Shown: one piece after another, positions 56,996-64,000 of the stretch
Layout: each line of letters begins with the position of its first letter
How positions within the stretch are numbered: the first letter of the stretch is position 1
Assembly: GCA_934717185.1 (NCBI GenBank)
Contig: CAKUYQ010000015.1
Coordinates: 9,506-73,505 of the forward strand
Direction of reading: 5' to 3'
Source: an uncultured Bacteroidales bacterium
GTDB taxonomy: Bacteria; Bacteroidota; Bacteroidia; Bacteroidales; UBA932
Length of the DNA: 64,000 nucleotides
The notes under the pieces: generated by a model
The model's input: the letters and a program-made list of their open reading frames with translations, nothing else
What the model was told of the DNA's origin: nothing
The model's database searches: none
Position numbers and translations under genes: made by a program

Positions 56996-58432
56996 TTAAT
57001 ATTGGTATGGTACATTAGGGTCCAATTTATCCAAAGACAACAGATCGAATTTAAATATTATACCACCCTCCGGAGCATTCTCTGCAGAGATAGTACCCCT
57101 GTGGTAAAGCACGGCATTCTTCACTATTGCCAATCCGAGGCCCGAACCACCCATTCTCCTTGTCCTTCCTTTGTCAATTCTGTAAAACCTCTCGAATATT
57201 CTTGGCAGGTCCTTCTCAGGTATCCCTTTGCCTGTATCCTTGTATGTAAATTTCACCCTATAGCTGCTGTCTCCCGACAACTGTAGTATGCTGCCCCATA
57301 TTGTGATGGTTATATTGTTTCCTCCATGCTCAATTGAATTATCTACCAGATTTTTAAAGAGAGAATATATCAATTGGCGGCATCCGTATATCTTAAGATC
57401 TTTGCTTACACATGGGTTGAACTCTATATTTGCCTCCTGCAGCTTATATCCCAACTCCTCCTTTACCTCTGCAAATATTTTCGAAAAGTATATCTCCTCT
57501 ATTGGGAACTGTTCCGTACCGGCATCTAATTTATTAAGCATAGAGACCTCTTTTACAAGCGAGGTGAGTCTCTTTGACTGGTTGTACGCCTTTTCAACAA
57601 AGTATTTAGTTTGCTGCGGTGTCATCTCCTCTGTATTGAGAATAGTCTCCAAATATGTCATTATTCCGGTAATCGGGGTCTTGAGTTCATGAGCAATATT
57701 GTCGCTCATCTGCTGCTTGTAGGTCTTTGTCTTCTCCAACTGGTCAAAAAGCTCAGCAATCTTCTTGCCGACCTCGCCAAACTCATTATTAGGAAATTTT
57801 ATATTGCTGAAGTCTTTATTAGGGCTACGTAACACATCGGCAAATTTATTAAAAGCCGCCAAAGGTCTTGTCAGTTTCCTTATAATGAAAGCCAATGAGG
57901 CAAACAGCAGTCCCACAAGGAAAATTATTACATAAAGATATTGGTTGTCATCATTTATCTGAGGGATGTTTTCTGTATGAAACTTTACACCGGTTCTTAT
58001 GTAGAACCTTTCATACTTTTTAGCATAGTAAAGGTACTCATCCTTTAGCGGCACTGAGAACCGCAATGCCGTCCCCTCTCCGTCTGCCTCAGCCTTTACA
58101 AGTTCCGGTAATCCCCATTCGCAATCATCTGTTATATTTACAAGATTACTGTTGTCGTAAATCATATTGTGAGAGGTATCTATAAGCGTCACCCTTATAG
58201 TATCTCCCAAGCTTATTGCATCTGTATTGAGATAGAAAAAGTCGTATGTATTCTTTACCGTTTCGTAAATCTTCTCATTATCCTTTATAAGGCTGTCCCT
58301 TAGCGTCTTAAAGCTATAATCCTTATTCCTCTGTACTATATATATTGTAAATACAAGAGCCATAAAGGAGAGTACCAACACAAAGTATAAGACAAGTTGG
58401 TATTTGTATTTTAGCTTTGGATGATACTTCAT
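56996..58432 (-). CDS. sensor histidine kinase (RprX-like)
   Basis: 478 residues. Two transmembrane helices (about 12-33 and 167-187) enclose a ~130-residue periplasmic sensor. A HAMP-like linker (L-T-R-P-L-A-A-F-N-K-F) leads to HisKA with the phospho-His in A-H-E-L-K-T-P-I-T-G (about 245-254) and HATPase_c with N-S-I-E-H-G-G, D-T-G-K-G-I-P and G-G-S-G-L-G-L-A-I-V. Its regulator gene ends 3 bp upstream. The pair resembles Bacteroides RprX/RprY, but the signal sensed is unknown. Confidence 0.92.
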   Translation of the reverse strand: MKYHPKLKYKYQLVLYFVLVLSFMALVFTIYIVQRNKDYSFKTLRDSLIKDNEKIYETVKNTYDFFYLNTDAISLGDTIRVTLIDTSHNMIYDNSNLVNITDDCEWGLPELVKAEADGEGTALRFSVPLKDEYLYYAKKYERFYIRTGVKFHTENIPQINDDNQYLYVIIFLVGLLFASLAFIIRKLTRPLAAFNKFADVLRSPNKDFSNIKFPNNEFGEVGKKIAELFDQLEKTKTYKQQMSDNIAHELKTPITGIMTYLETILNTEEMTPQQTKYFVEKAYNQSKRLTSLVKEVSMLNKLDAGTEQFPIEEIYFSKIFAEVKEELGYKLQEANIEFNPCVSKDLKIYGCRQLIYSLFKNLVDNSIEHGGNNITITIWGSILQLSGDSSYRVKFTYKDTGKGIPEKDLPRIFERFYRIDKGRTRRMGGSGLGLAIVKNAVLYHRGTISAENAPEGGIIFKFDLLSLDKLDPNVPYQY

Positions 58433-58435
58433 AAA

Positions 58436-59158
58436 TTAATTCTGAGGATTAAAGCAGTAGCCGTACCCCGAACGGTTGATTATCATCTCACCATATTTTC
58501 CCAATTTCTTTCTGAGTCTTGCTATATGGACATCAACAGTCCTCTCCAAAACATAGCTCTCCTCTTTCCAGACCTCTTTAAGAATCTCTTCCCGAGAGAA
58601 AATTTTAGCTATATTCTTCGTAAGCAGGATGAGTATCTCGTTCTCTTTTTTGGTAAGTACAACCTCCTCTCCACCTATGAAGACACGTTTATTCTCAAAA
58701 TCGACTTTAAGATCGTTAAGGATATACACCCTTTCGTCTGCGGCCATATGCTGTTCTTTAGATTTTGCTGTCTCATCTGAATGGTTTGCAGAACACCGGG
58801 CAAGAACAGCTTTCACCCTTGCCAACACCTGTTTAATTGAGAAAGGTTTAGGTATGTAGTCATCTCCACCCTTATTGAATCCGTTAAGAATGTCCGATTC
58901 GGTATCCAATGCCGAGATAAATATTATTGGTGTATTGTTGTTATAATCCTCTCTAAGAAGCTGAGCAAGCTTAAGTCCGGAAATCCCCTCCATCATTATG
59001 TCAAGAAGCAACAGGTCATAATCGTTTTTCATCTTAAAAAGGGCATCCTCCGCACTATTTACGGTATCTACGTCGTAGCCGGCATTTCTTAGATTAAATG
59101 CCAATATCTCACAAATATCCTCCTCGTCATCAACAACTAAAATTCTGTACTTTGCCAT
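58436..59158 (-). CDS. OmpR/PhoB-family response regulator (RprY-like)
   Basis: 240 residues. Receiver domain with V-V-D-D-E-E-D near 8-14, phospho-Asp in L-L-L-L-D-I-M-M near 50-57, the Thr/Ser switch in I-F-I-S-A-L-D, and Lys in Y-I-P-K-P-F. The C-terminal winged helix (about 140-238) has L-T-K-K-E-N-E-I-L, V-D-V-H-I-A-R-L-R-K-K-L and R-S-G-Y-G-Y. Partner of the kinase gene downstream. The frame extends two codons to a TTG; ATG at 59158 is preferred. Confidence 0.94.
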   Translation of the reverse strand: MAKYRILVVDDEEDICEILAFNLRNAGYDVDTVNSAEDALFKMKNDYDLLLLDIMMEGISGLKLAQLLREDYNNNTPIIFISALDTESDILNGFNKGGDDYIPKPFSIKQVLARVKAVLARCSANHSDETAKSKEQHMAADERVYILNDLKVDFENKRVFIGGEEVVLTKKENEILILLTKNIAKIFSREEILKEVWKEESYVLERTVDVHIARLRKKLGKYGEMIINRSGYGYCFNPQN

Positions 59159-59223
59159 AATCAAATATTTTTTAAGGAATATATCGTTTTAAAATTAAAA
59201 GCTTTGTCCAAAACCTCCTATAT

Positions 59224-59823
59224 CTAATGCAGGTTATTGCCTATGAGCCTCATAAACTCCTCTCTGGTTTTTGGGCTGTTTAGGAATGCTCCTGTAAAGG
59301 CCGAGGTTGTGGTAACGGAGTTCTGTTTCTGCACCCCCCTCATCTGCATGCACATGTGGGCAGCCTCTATTACAACGGCCACACCAAGAGGATTTAATGT
59401 CTCCTGAATACAATCCCTTATCTGCACTGTAAGCCTCTCCTGAACCTGCAACCTCCTTGCAAAAGCATCTACAACTCTTGGAATCTTGCTAAGCCCTGTT
59501 ATATAACCGTTTGGAATATATGCGACGTGAGCCTTGCCGTAAAATGGCAGCATATGGTGTTCACACAAAGAATATATCTCTATATCCTTTACTAAGACTA
59601 TCTGCTGATACTCCTCCTTGAATTTTGCCGAATTAAGGATTGCAACAGGATCCATCTCATAGCCCTGTGTAAGAAACTGCATTGCCTTTGCCACCCTTAA
59701 CGGTGTTTTAAGAAGCCCCTCTCTATCTACATCCTCTCCCAACAGTTCCAAAATACTCTTGTAATGATACATCAGAGCCTGCGTTGTTTTCTCGTCAAAT
59801 TCTTCTATCTTATTGTATCCCAT
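59224..59823 (-). CDS. folE: GTP cyclohydrolase I
   Basis: A 199-residue enzyme turning GTP into 7,8-dihydroneopterin triphosphate, first step of folate synthesis. Zinc ligands and active site are visible in S-L-C-E-H-H-M-L-P-F-Y-G-K-A-H-V-A-Y, S-K-I-P-R-V-V-D-A-F-A-R-R-L-Q-V-Q-E-R-L-T, and H-M-C-M-Q-M-R-G-V. Length is normal. 25 bp after tdk and probably co-transcribed with it. Confidence 0.96.
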   Translation of the reverse strand: MGYNKIEEFDEKTTQALMYHYKSILELLGEDVDREGLLKTPLRVAKAMQFLTQGYEMDPVAILNSAKFKEEYQQIVLVKDIEIYSLCEHHMLPFYGKAHVAYIPNGYITGLSKIPRVVDAFARRLQVQERLTVQIRDCIQETLNPLGVAVVIEAAHMCMQMRGVQKQNSVTTTSAFTGAFLNSPKTREEFMRLIGNNLH

Positions 59824-59848
59824 TATCCTATTCTTTCAATTAAATCCA

Positions 59849-60451
59849 TTAAAATAATCTGCTTTCCTCCTCTTTCGCTCTACCCTGCTCATTCATTGCC
59901 TTATTGAAACAATGTCTGCAAAGAGGCTGATAACTATCCTGTTCTCCTAAAACAACCAATTTGTCACCACCGGCAATTCTGTGCGAATGTTGTGCTAAAT
60001 TGCCACATTTTACACAGATGGCATGTACCTTGGTAACATACTCGGCAACAGCCATAAGAGAGGGCATAGGTCCAAACGGATTCCCAAGATAATCCATATC
60101 CAGCCCGGCGCAGATAACCCTTACACCGCTATCTGCCAACTGCATGCAGACATCAACCACACTCTGGTCAAAAAACTGCACCTCATCTATGCCTACAACA
60201 TCTACATCGCTTGCAAGCAACAGTATGCTACTTGCAGTCTCCACAGGCGTTGAAACAATGCTGTTGGAATCGTGAGAAACCACATCCTCTGCAGAATATC
60301 TTATATCTATTGCAGGTTTGAATATCTCAACCCTTTGATTGGCAAACTTCGCCCTTTTGAGCCTTCTTATAAGTTCCTCTGTCTTACCGGAAAACATGGA
60401 ACCGCATATAACTTCAATCCAACCTGCCTGCTTTGCGCTTTCTAAAAACAT
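59849..60451 (-). CDS. tdk: thymidine kinase
   Basis: A 201-residue type II thymidine kinase (ATP + thymidine to dTMP). P-loop G-S-M-F-S-G-K-T at residues 17-24, Asp box G-I-D-E-V-Q-F-F, lasso region with C-V-K-C and C-R-H-C zinc pairs, and G-L-D-M-D-Y. The open frame extends 21 codons upstream to a TTG, but a TATATTTG promoter element (60531-60538) and the family N-terminus favour ATG 60451. First gene of the tdk-folE unit, divergent from rsmI. Confidence 0.95.
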   Translation of the reverse strand: MFLESAKQAGWIEVICGSMFSGKTEELIRRLKRAKFANQRVEIFKPAIDIRYSAEDVVSHDSNSIVSTPVETASSILLLASDVDVVGIDEVQFFDQSVVDVCMQLADSGVRVICAGLDMDYLGNPFGPMPSLMAVAEYVTKVHAICVKCGNLAQHSHRIAGGDKLVVLGEQDSYQPLCRHCFNKAMNEQGRAKEEESRLF

Positions 60452-60464
60452 TTTACTACTTTTG
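60432..60464 (+). promoter_or_regulatory. promoter of rsmI
   Basis: TTTG at 60432-60435, 21 nt, TACTTTTG at 60457-60464. It overlaps the 5' end of tdk on the other strand, so the two genes have face-to-face overlapping promoters. Confidence 0.55.
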
Positions 60465-60530
60465 TATCTGTTTTCTAAAAAGTCGTTCCGGTTTTTTGCT
60501 GAAATAAAAACCAACCCGGCTTTTAGGCTG

Positions 60531-60538
60531 CAAATATA
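60531..60538 (-). promoter_or_regulatory. -7 element of tdk
   Basis: The minus strand reads TATATTTG, 80 bp before the tdk ATG; no clear TTG partner. Confidence 0.45.
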
Positions 60539-60557
60539 GCAAACTAATTTATATAAA

Positions 60558-61268
60558 ATGGGAAAACTTTATCTGGTTCCTACGCCTGTAGGAAATTTGG
60601 AAGACATGACTCTTAGGGCAATAAGGGTCCTCAAGGAGGTGGAGTTGATTTTGGCAGAGGATACCAGAACCAGTTCCGTTCTTCTTAAAAAATTTGACAT
60701 TCATACACGAACGGAGTCTCACCACAAGTTCAATGAGCACAAGACAGCACAAGGGATCTGTAACAGAATCCTTGCAGGGGCAGACGTTGCACTCATCTCA
60801 GATGCAGGTACCCCCTCTATCTCTGACCCCGGCTTCTTTTTAGTCCGCACTTGCGTTGAAAACGGCATTGAGGTTGAAACGCTTCCGGGGGCAACAGCCT
60901 TTGTCCCTGCACTTGTAAATTCCGGGCTGCCTACAGACAGGTTCTGCTTTGAGGGATTCCTCCCGGTAAAAAAGGGGCGCCTTACAAAGTTCAAGGAGAT
61001 GGCAACAGAGGAGCGTACACAGATCTATTACGAGTCTCCATACAGGCTTGCAAAGACGCTCGGGCAGTTTAAGGAGTTTTTTGGTGCAGGACGTTTGGCT
61101 TGTGTCTGCAGGGAGATCTCCAAGATTCACGAAGAGTGCAAAAGAGGCACTTTGGCAGAATTAGAGGACTACTACAAGGCCCATGAGCCTAAGGGTGAAA
61201 TAGTTTTAATCATTAGCGGATGCAATTATGAGAGAGGCAGAGGGGAAGAGGAGAGCATCGAGGAGTGA
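60558..61268 (+). CDS. rsmI: 16S rRNA 2'-O-ribose C1402 methyltransferase
   Basis: A 236-residue tetrapyrrole-methylase-fold enzyme. L-Y-L-V-P-T-P-V-G-N-L-E-D-M-T at 4-18, A-E-D-T-R-T-S near 34-40, I-S-D-A-G-T-P-S-I-S-D-P-G near 80-92, P-G-A-T-A near 112-116 and Y-E-S-P-Y-R near 155-160. All are RsmI signatures; the enzyme uses SAM to modify C1402 of 16S rRNA. The following HHH gene starts within it (41 bp overlap in another frame). Confidence 0.96.
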   Translation: MGKLYLVPTPVGNLEDMTLRAIRVLKEVELILAEDTRTSSVLLKKFDIHTRTESHHKFNEHKTAQGICNRILAGADVALISDAGTPSISDPGFFLVRTCVENGIEVETLPGATAFVPALVNSGLPTDRFCFEGFLPVKKGRLTKFKEMATEERTQIYYESPYRLAKTLGQFKEFFGAGRLACVCREISKIHEECKRGTLAELEDYYKAHEPKGEIVLIISGCNYERGRGEEESIEE

Positions 61269-61983
61269 GGCAATTGCGGTTATTTCGTTGATTGTCTTTA
61301 TAATCTGTTTTCAGTTAGTGACATTTTTGGTTGGAAGGTTTGCCCCCTTGGACGAGGAGGGCGGAGATGATTATGTCTCTCTTCCCGACAAAGATTCCAT
61401 TTTTATCACTACAAGCGAGGCAAAAACCGGCGGGAATGCAGACAGCAGTCTTAGAGGTGGCAACAGCGTTGGCAGGCAGAAAAAGCCGAAGGGCAAAAAA
61501 GATGGTTTGTCGGGAAGCGAGATAATAAAAATAAGGAGAAACAACACCCCCTACGGACACCGGCAGTACGGCTACAAAAGGGCGGAAAAGATAAACCTTA
61601 ATACGGCAGACAGCGCAATCCTTACAACCCTTTATGGAATAGGACCGTATTTTGCGAAGCGTATTATTGAATACAGGGAGCGGTTAGGTGGAAGTTTTGT
61701 TTCTGAATTTCAGTTGCTTGAGATAAAGGGAATTGATTCTGCCAGATTTGGTTCAATAAGGGGGCGCATTACTATAGACGGCAATGTAAGAAAGCTGTCC
61801 ATTGCAGATTCGAGCTTTAATTTTTTAATGAGAAATCCATATATAGGGTACGGCGCCGCAAAAAAAATTATTGCGTTCAGGGAGGAGAATGGTGCGGATA
61901 TGTGCAGTTTGGAGAATCTTTTGAATGCAGGCATATTAAACCATGAGCAATTTGAATTGTTAAAAGCATACGTAATTGAGTAA
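61228..61983 (+). CDS. ComEA-like helix-hairpin-helix protein with N-terminal membrane anchor
   Basis: 251 residues. A short basic N-terminus, one transmembrane helix (about 14-36; I-A-V-I-S-L-I-V-F-I-I-C-F-Q-L), and a low-complexity basic linker (K-K-P-K-G-K-K-D). The first HHH domain is about 125-180 (I-N-L-N-T-A-D-S-A-I-L, G-I-G-P-Y-F-A-K-R-I-I-E-Y-R, then E-I-K-G-I-D); a second, weaker one is about 195-251. This is the ComEA layout: an anchored, outward-facing DNA-binding domain as used in transformation; housekeeping roles are possible too. The gene carries two exact copies of the over-represented motif (61381-61391, L-P-D-K; 61507-61517, L-S-G-S). Confidence 0.82.
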   Translation: MREAEGKRRASRSEAIAVISLIVFIICFQLVTFLVGRFAPLDEEGGDDYVSLPDKDSIFITTSEAKTGGNADSSLRGGNSVGRQKKPKGKKDGLSGSEIIKIRRNNTPYGHRQYGYKRAEKINLNTADSAILTTLYGIGPYFAKRIIEYRERLGGSFVSEFQLLEIKGIDSARFGSIRGRITIDGNVRKLSIADSSFNFLMRNPYIGYGAAKKIIAFREENGADMCSLENLLNAGILNHEQFELLKAYVIE

Positions 61984-62000
61984 CCTGCATCCTTTTTTAT

Positions 62001-62008
62001 TATATTTG
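62001..62008 (+). promoter_or_regulatory. -7 element of the cobalamin adenosyltransferase gene
   Basis: TATATTTG, 23 bp before the ATG at 62032, with TTG at 61976-61978 (22 nt spacing, slightly long). It overlaps the GTG at 62008, so that upstream start is ruled out. Confidence 0.5.
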
Positions 62009-62031
62009 TGAATTATTCAAATTTAATTATT

Positions 62032-62571
62032 ATGAGCAAGGTATATACAAAGACAGGTGATAAAGGAACTACCTCTTTGGTTGGCGGTACAAGGGTTCCA
62101 AAGAATCATCCTCGGGTAGAGGCTTACGGAGATGTTGATGAATTGAACTCCTATATTGGCATACTGAAATCTGACTGCCAGATTGCCGAGATAAGAGATA
62201 TCTTGGGATCAATCCAGGAAAAACTGATGTTGGCTTCGGCTCATCTCGCTTCTGACAACAACAAGAAACAGCTGAAAAATATTACAGAAGATGACATTCT
62301 GTTGCTTGAGTCAAAAATGGATTATATGACATCCATGATACCGGAACAGAAGGCTTTTATTATTCCGGGAATGCCAAGAATCTCATCTGAATGCCATGTT
62401 GCACGCACCATCTGCCGCAGATGCGAGCGTCATTCCATTGCCATAGAGAGCGATGACGAGCAGCTTAAACTCTGTATAAAGTACCTTAACAGGTTGTCTG
62501 ACTATCTGTTTGTTTTAGCAAGATATCTATGTTACCAATGCGGCTTTGAAGAGACTTTCTGGCTGCCGTAA
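62032..62571 (+). CDS. PduO-type ATP:cob(I)alamin adenosyltransferase
   Basis: A 179-residue enzyme forming adenosylcobalamin from cob(I)alamin and ATP. N-terminal V-Y-T-K-T-G-D-K-G-T-T-S-L (residues 4-16) is the ATP-binding signature. V-E-A-Y-G-D-V-D-E-L-N-S near 30-41, and C-H-V-A-R-T-I-C-R-R-C-E-R near 122-134 with N-R-L-S-D-Y-L-F near 153-160, complete the active site. It supplies the cofactor of methylmalonyl-CoA mutase encoded at 25-29 kb. The start is ATG 62032 because the promoter overlaps the upstream GTG. Confidence 0.95.
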   Translation: MSKVYTKTGDKGTTSLVGGTRVPKNHPRVEAYGDVDELNSYIGILKSDCQIAEIRDILGSIQEKLMLASAHLASDNNKKQLKNITEDDILLLESKMDYMTSMIPEQKAFIIPGMPRISSECHVARTICRRCERHSIAIESDDEQLKLCIKYLNRLSDYLFVLARYLCYQCGFEETFWLP

Positions 62572-62589
62572 AAAATAGTGCTGTAAGTA

Positions 62590-62620
62590 TTGTATTTTTA
62601 AGAAAAAGGATTTATATTTG
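62590..62620 (+). promoter_or_regulatory. promoter of the DUF2795 gene
   Basis: TTG at 62590-62592, 20 nt, TATATTTG at 62613-62620: full consensus, 52 bp before the ATG. Confidence 0.7.
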
Positions 62621-62672
62621 CGCCCCATTTACAAACAACGGAGTAAACACCTAATTATTAAATTTTTAGAAG

Positions 62673-62894
62673 ATGTATTGGACACTAGAATTGGCATCTA
62701 AACTAGAAGATGCACCGTGGCCTGCCACCAAAGACGAGCTTATTGATTACGCAACTCGTTCCGGCGCACCGCTTGAAGTTATAGAGAACCTTAATGATTT
62801 GGAGGATGATGGAGAGGTCTATGACAATATAGAGGAGATCTGGCCAGACTACCCAAGCAAAGAGGACTTTTTCTTCAACGAAGACGAATATTAA
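62673..62894 (+). CDS. DUF2795 small acidic protein
   Basis: 73 residues, strongly acidic, beginning M-Y-W-T-L-E-L-A-S-K-L-E-D-A-P-W-P-A-T-K. The central P-L-E-V-I-E-N-L-N-D-L-E-D-D-G-E matches the DUF2795 pattern of small Bacteroidota proteins. It has its own consensus promoter and a strong terminator, so it is probably well expressed. Function unknown. Confidence 0.88.
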   Translation: MYWTLELASKLEDAPWPATKDELIDYATRSGAPLEVIENLNDLEDDGEVYDNIEEIWPDYPSKEDFFFNEDEY

Positions 62895-62923
62895 TAGCCT
62901 TAAGACAGGCTAAATAACTAAAT

Positions 62924-62967
62924 ACCAGCGGGATGAACAAAACTTTCATTTTGTTCATCCCGCCGGT
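62924..62967. terminator. strong bidirectional terminator after the DUF2795 gene
   Basis: ACCAGCGGGATGAACAAAA and TTTTGTTCATCCCGCCGGT form a 19-bp stem (one mismatch) with a 6-nt loop. It serves the DUF2795 gene and the convergent gene at 62994. Confidence 0.85.
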
Positions 62968-62993
62968 GTTTTATTATAAAAGGTGTTGATATT

Positions 62994-64000
62994 CTATTTT
63001 AGTGGTAGTTTTACACCTCCGGCCTCAGCCTGCATAAATGCTTTTGATGTTTTGGCATCTTTGGTAAGTGTTACATTCTGGACATAACGTTTGCCGTTTT
63101 CTACAGTAACAACAGCACATGGCAAGCCGTATGCTATAATATCGTAAGGCCATTGTGGATTCTTGAATGAATGCCATTGAGACTCCAAATAGATAATCTT
63201 CTCAATCTTGGCACCACTGCTTACAAAAGCAGGAGCGACAGATTCAGCCAACCTCTTAATATCAGCAGAAACCGCTACACCCTTAGGTTCGTCAACAGGT
63301 TCGGAATTTGCGCCACAGGCATTATTATAAAGTTCACCGGTATTGGTATTCCTTACTAAACCTACCAACAATCTGTAGTTATCATCACTTTTTTTAAATT
63401 CGCTATAATCCGGAATATAGCCATCTACTAGCCTGCTTAATACAAGGAAATGCAACAGTTTTTGTGTAGGATCAGATGCTTTATTAAACAGATCTTTATA
63501 CTTATTGGCAAGCTTTATCATGTCATCGTATGATATATACTGCAACGACAACGACTGTGCTGCCATTTCACGCTCACGTTTCCAAGACTTCCATTTAGAC
63601 GGAACCATATGATCTTTGTCTACCATTCCGTTTAAAGCATCATCCATTCCATACTGTCTTTCCGAATCAAAGCAGTTAATATAGATATCAGACTTCATAT
63701 AGAGTTCAAAAGCAAACATAGATTTAGGATCTGCTATATATTGGCATGCAAGGGCGTTTAGGAAAGTCTCATCTTTAGGAACAACCAACGACGGGTTATT
63801 TTCATCTATCCCTATATAATCCGTTACCCAATAGACATTCTGAGGATTGCCGGCTATTGACTTAATCAACATCTTGGAAAATGTTTCGTTGATCTTATCA
63901 TCCAAACCGGTCCCTGTAAAATAGAAAAAGCTGTTTTTATAATATGGCTGATAAGGAGCCTTTACCCCGTCAGCAGCATTGTATATCTTTGAAAGATGCT
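62994..64000 (-). CDS. unknown protein, 5' part beyond the window
   Basis: The frame is open from the stop at 62994 to the window edge. The longest start inside is a TTG at 63905, but the frame continues upstream without a stop (…A-P-Y-Q-P-Y-Y-K-N-S-F-F-Y-F-T-G-T-G-L-D-D-K), so the gene is truncated. About 335 codons are visible. The sequence is soluble, with no transmembrane helix, and contains a helical region (K-E-S/K-W-K-R-E-R-E-M-A-A-Q) and an end with beta strands (Y-V-Q-N-V-T-L-T-K-D). I do not recognise a family. Confidence 0.75.
   Translation of the reverse strand, partial: HLSKIYNAADGVKAPYQPYYKNSFFYFTGTGLDDKINETFSKMLIKSIAGNPQNVYWVTDYIGIDENNPSLVVPKDETFLNALACQYIADPKSMFAFELYMKSDIYINCFDSERQYGMDDALNGMVDKDHMVPSKWKSWKREREMAAQSLSLQYISYDDMIKLANKYKDLFNKASDPTQKLLHFLVLSRLVDGYIPDYSEFKKSDDNYRLLVGLVRNTNTGELYNNACGANSEPVDEPKGVAVSADIKRLAESVAPAFVSSGAKIEKIIYLESQWHSFKNPQWPYDIIAYGLPCAVVTVENGKRYVQNVTLTKDAKTSKAFMQAEAGGVKLPLK

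Noticed and set aside
1142..61517. The over-represented 10-mer as a KOPS or Chi-like polar sequence
   Set aside because: It occurs in both orientations at similar frequency and in inverted pairs; polar guide sequences are strongly strand biased. Not excluded until the whole genome is examined.
1..64000. CRISPR arrays, prophage or complete insertion sequences
   Set aside because: No spaced direct repeats, phage structural genes or transposase genes were seen; the only recombinase is a Xer protein in its normal hpf context.

Overview
This window is a mostly core-genome segment of a Bacteroidota chromosome, most likely Bacteroidales. The evidence is the AT-rich composition, promoters of the TTG-N19..21-TAnnTTTG type, scarce Shine-Dalgarno (SD) sequences, a parA-parB-DUF5683-mltD gene string, TonB-dependent receptors with a carboxypeptidase-like N-domain, DUF4493/PCMD surface lipoproteins and a 5'-nucleotidase split over two genes. 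No rRNA, tRNA, prophage, complete insertion sequence or CRISPR array is visible. The metabolism suggested is that of a fermentative anaerobe: B12-dependent methylmalonyl-CoA mutase with a PduO-type adenosyltransferase, urocanate hydratase, a monomeric [FeFe]-hydrogenase and futalosine hydrolase (futalosine route to menaquinone).

Layout. 1-3.8 kb: a PIN-toxin remnant, an outer-membrane barrel, a doubtful small gene, a CNNM/CBS protein and a lipid kinase. 3.9-8.3 kb: parA, parB, DUF5683, mltD. 8.4-10.6 kb: a large outer-membrane protein with a helix-hairpin-helix (HHH) domain. 10.8-15.6 kb: purE, hpt, adk, obgE, PAP2, lplA. 15.8-20.5 kb: hpf, a Xer recombinase, a three-gene PglC/D/E-like glycan set, and rpsU. 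20.6-24.6 kb: a TonB-dependent receptor with a lipoprotein. 25-31.4 kb: mutA, mutB, hutU. 31.5-39.6 kb: five genes for surface lipoproteins and a porin-like barrel. 40.2-41.6 kb: [FeFe]-hydrogenase. 41.7-47.9 kb: a methionine operon metY-metX-thrA-asd behind a Met-rich leader ORF. 48-60.5 kb: a long minus-strand run (tdk, folE, a two-component system, mqnB, an ABC exporter, split 5'-nucleotidase, membrane TPR-AraC regulator, parE, acyltransferase). 60.5-64 kb: rsmI, a ComEA-like HHH protein, cobalamin adenosyltransferase, DUF2795 and a truncated unknown gene.

The signals of most interest are not ordinary genes. (1) The 10-mer CTTCCCGACA / TGTCGGGAAG occurs 15 times exactly, where about 0.1 is expected. 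It is read in several codon registers inside genes and forms inverted pairs at two gene ends, as uptake sequences do in Neisseria and Haemophilus. Three copies lie in the two HHH-protein genes. This is a candidate DNA-uptake or other genome-wide signal. (2) A 37-codon leader ORF with six Met codons in its last 15 residues precedes metY, suggesting methionine-responsive attenuation. (3) Four copies of a MITE-like element (two of 159 bp, two of about 107 bp) share imperfect terminal inverted repeats of about 34 bp. (4) rpsU and hpf carry full-strength SD sequences in a genome that mostly lacks them.

All assignments rest on reading the sequence and on knowledge of the families; no database search was run. 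Where the longest open frame begins with TTG or GTG and a better ATG follows, the ATG is given.
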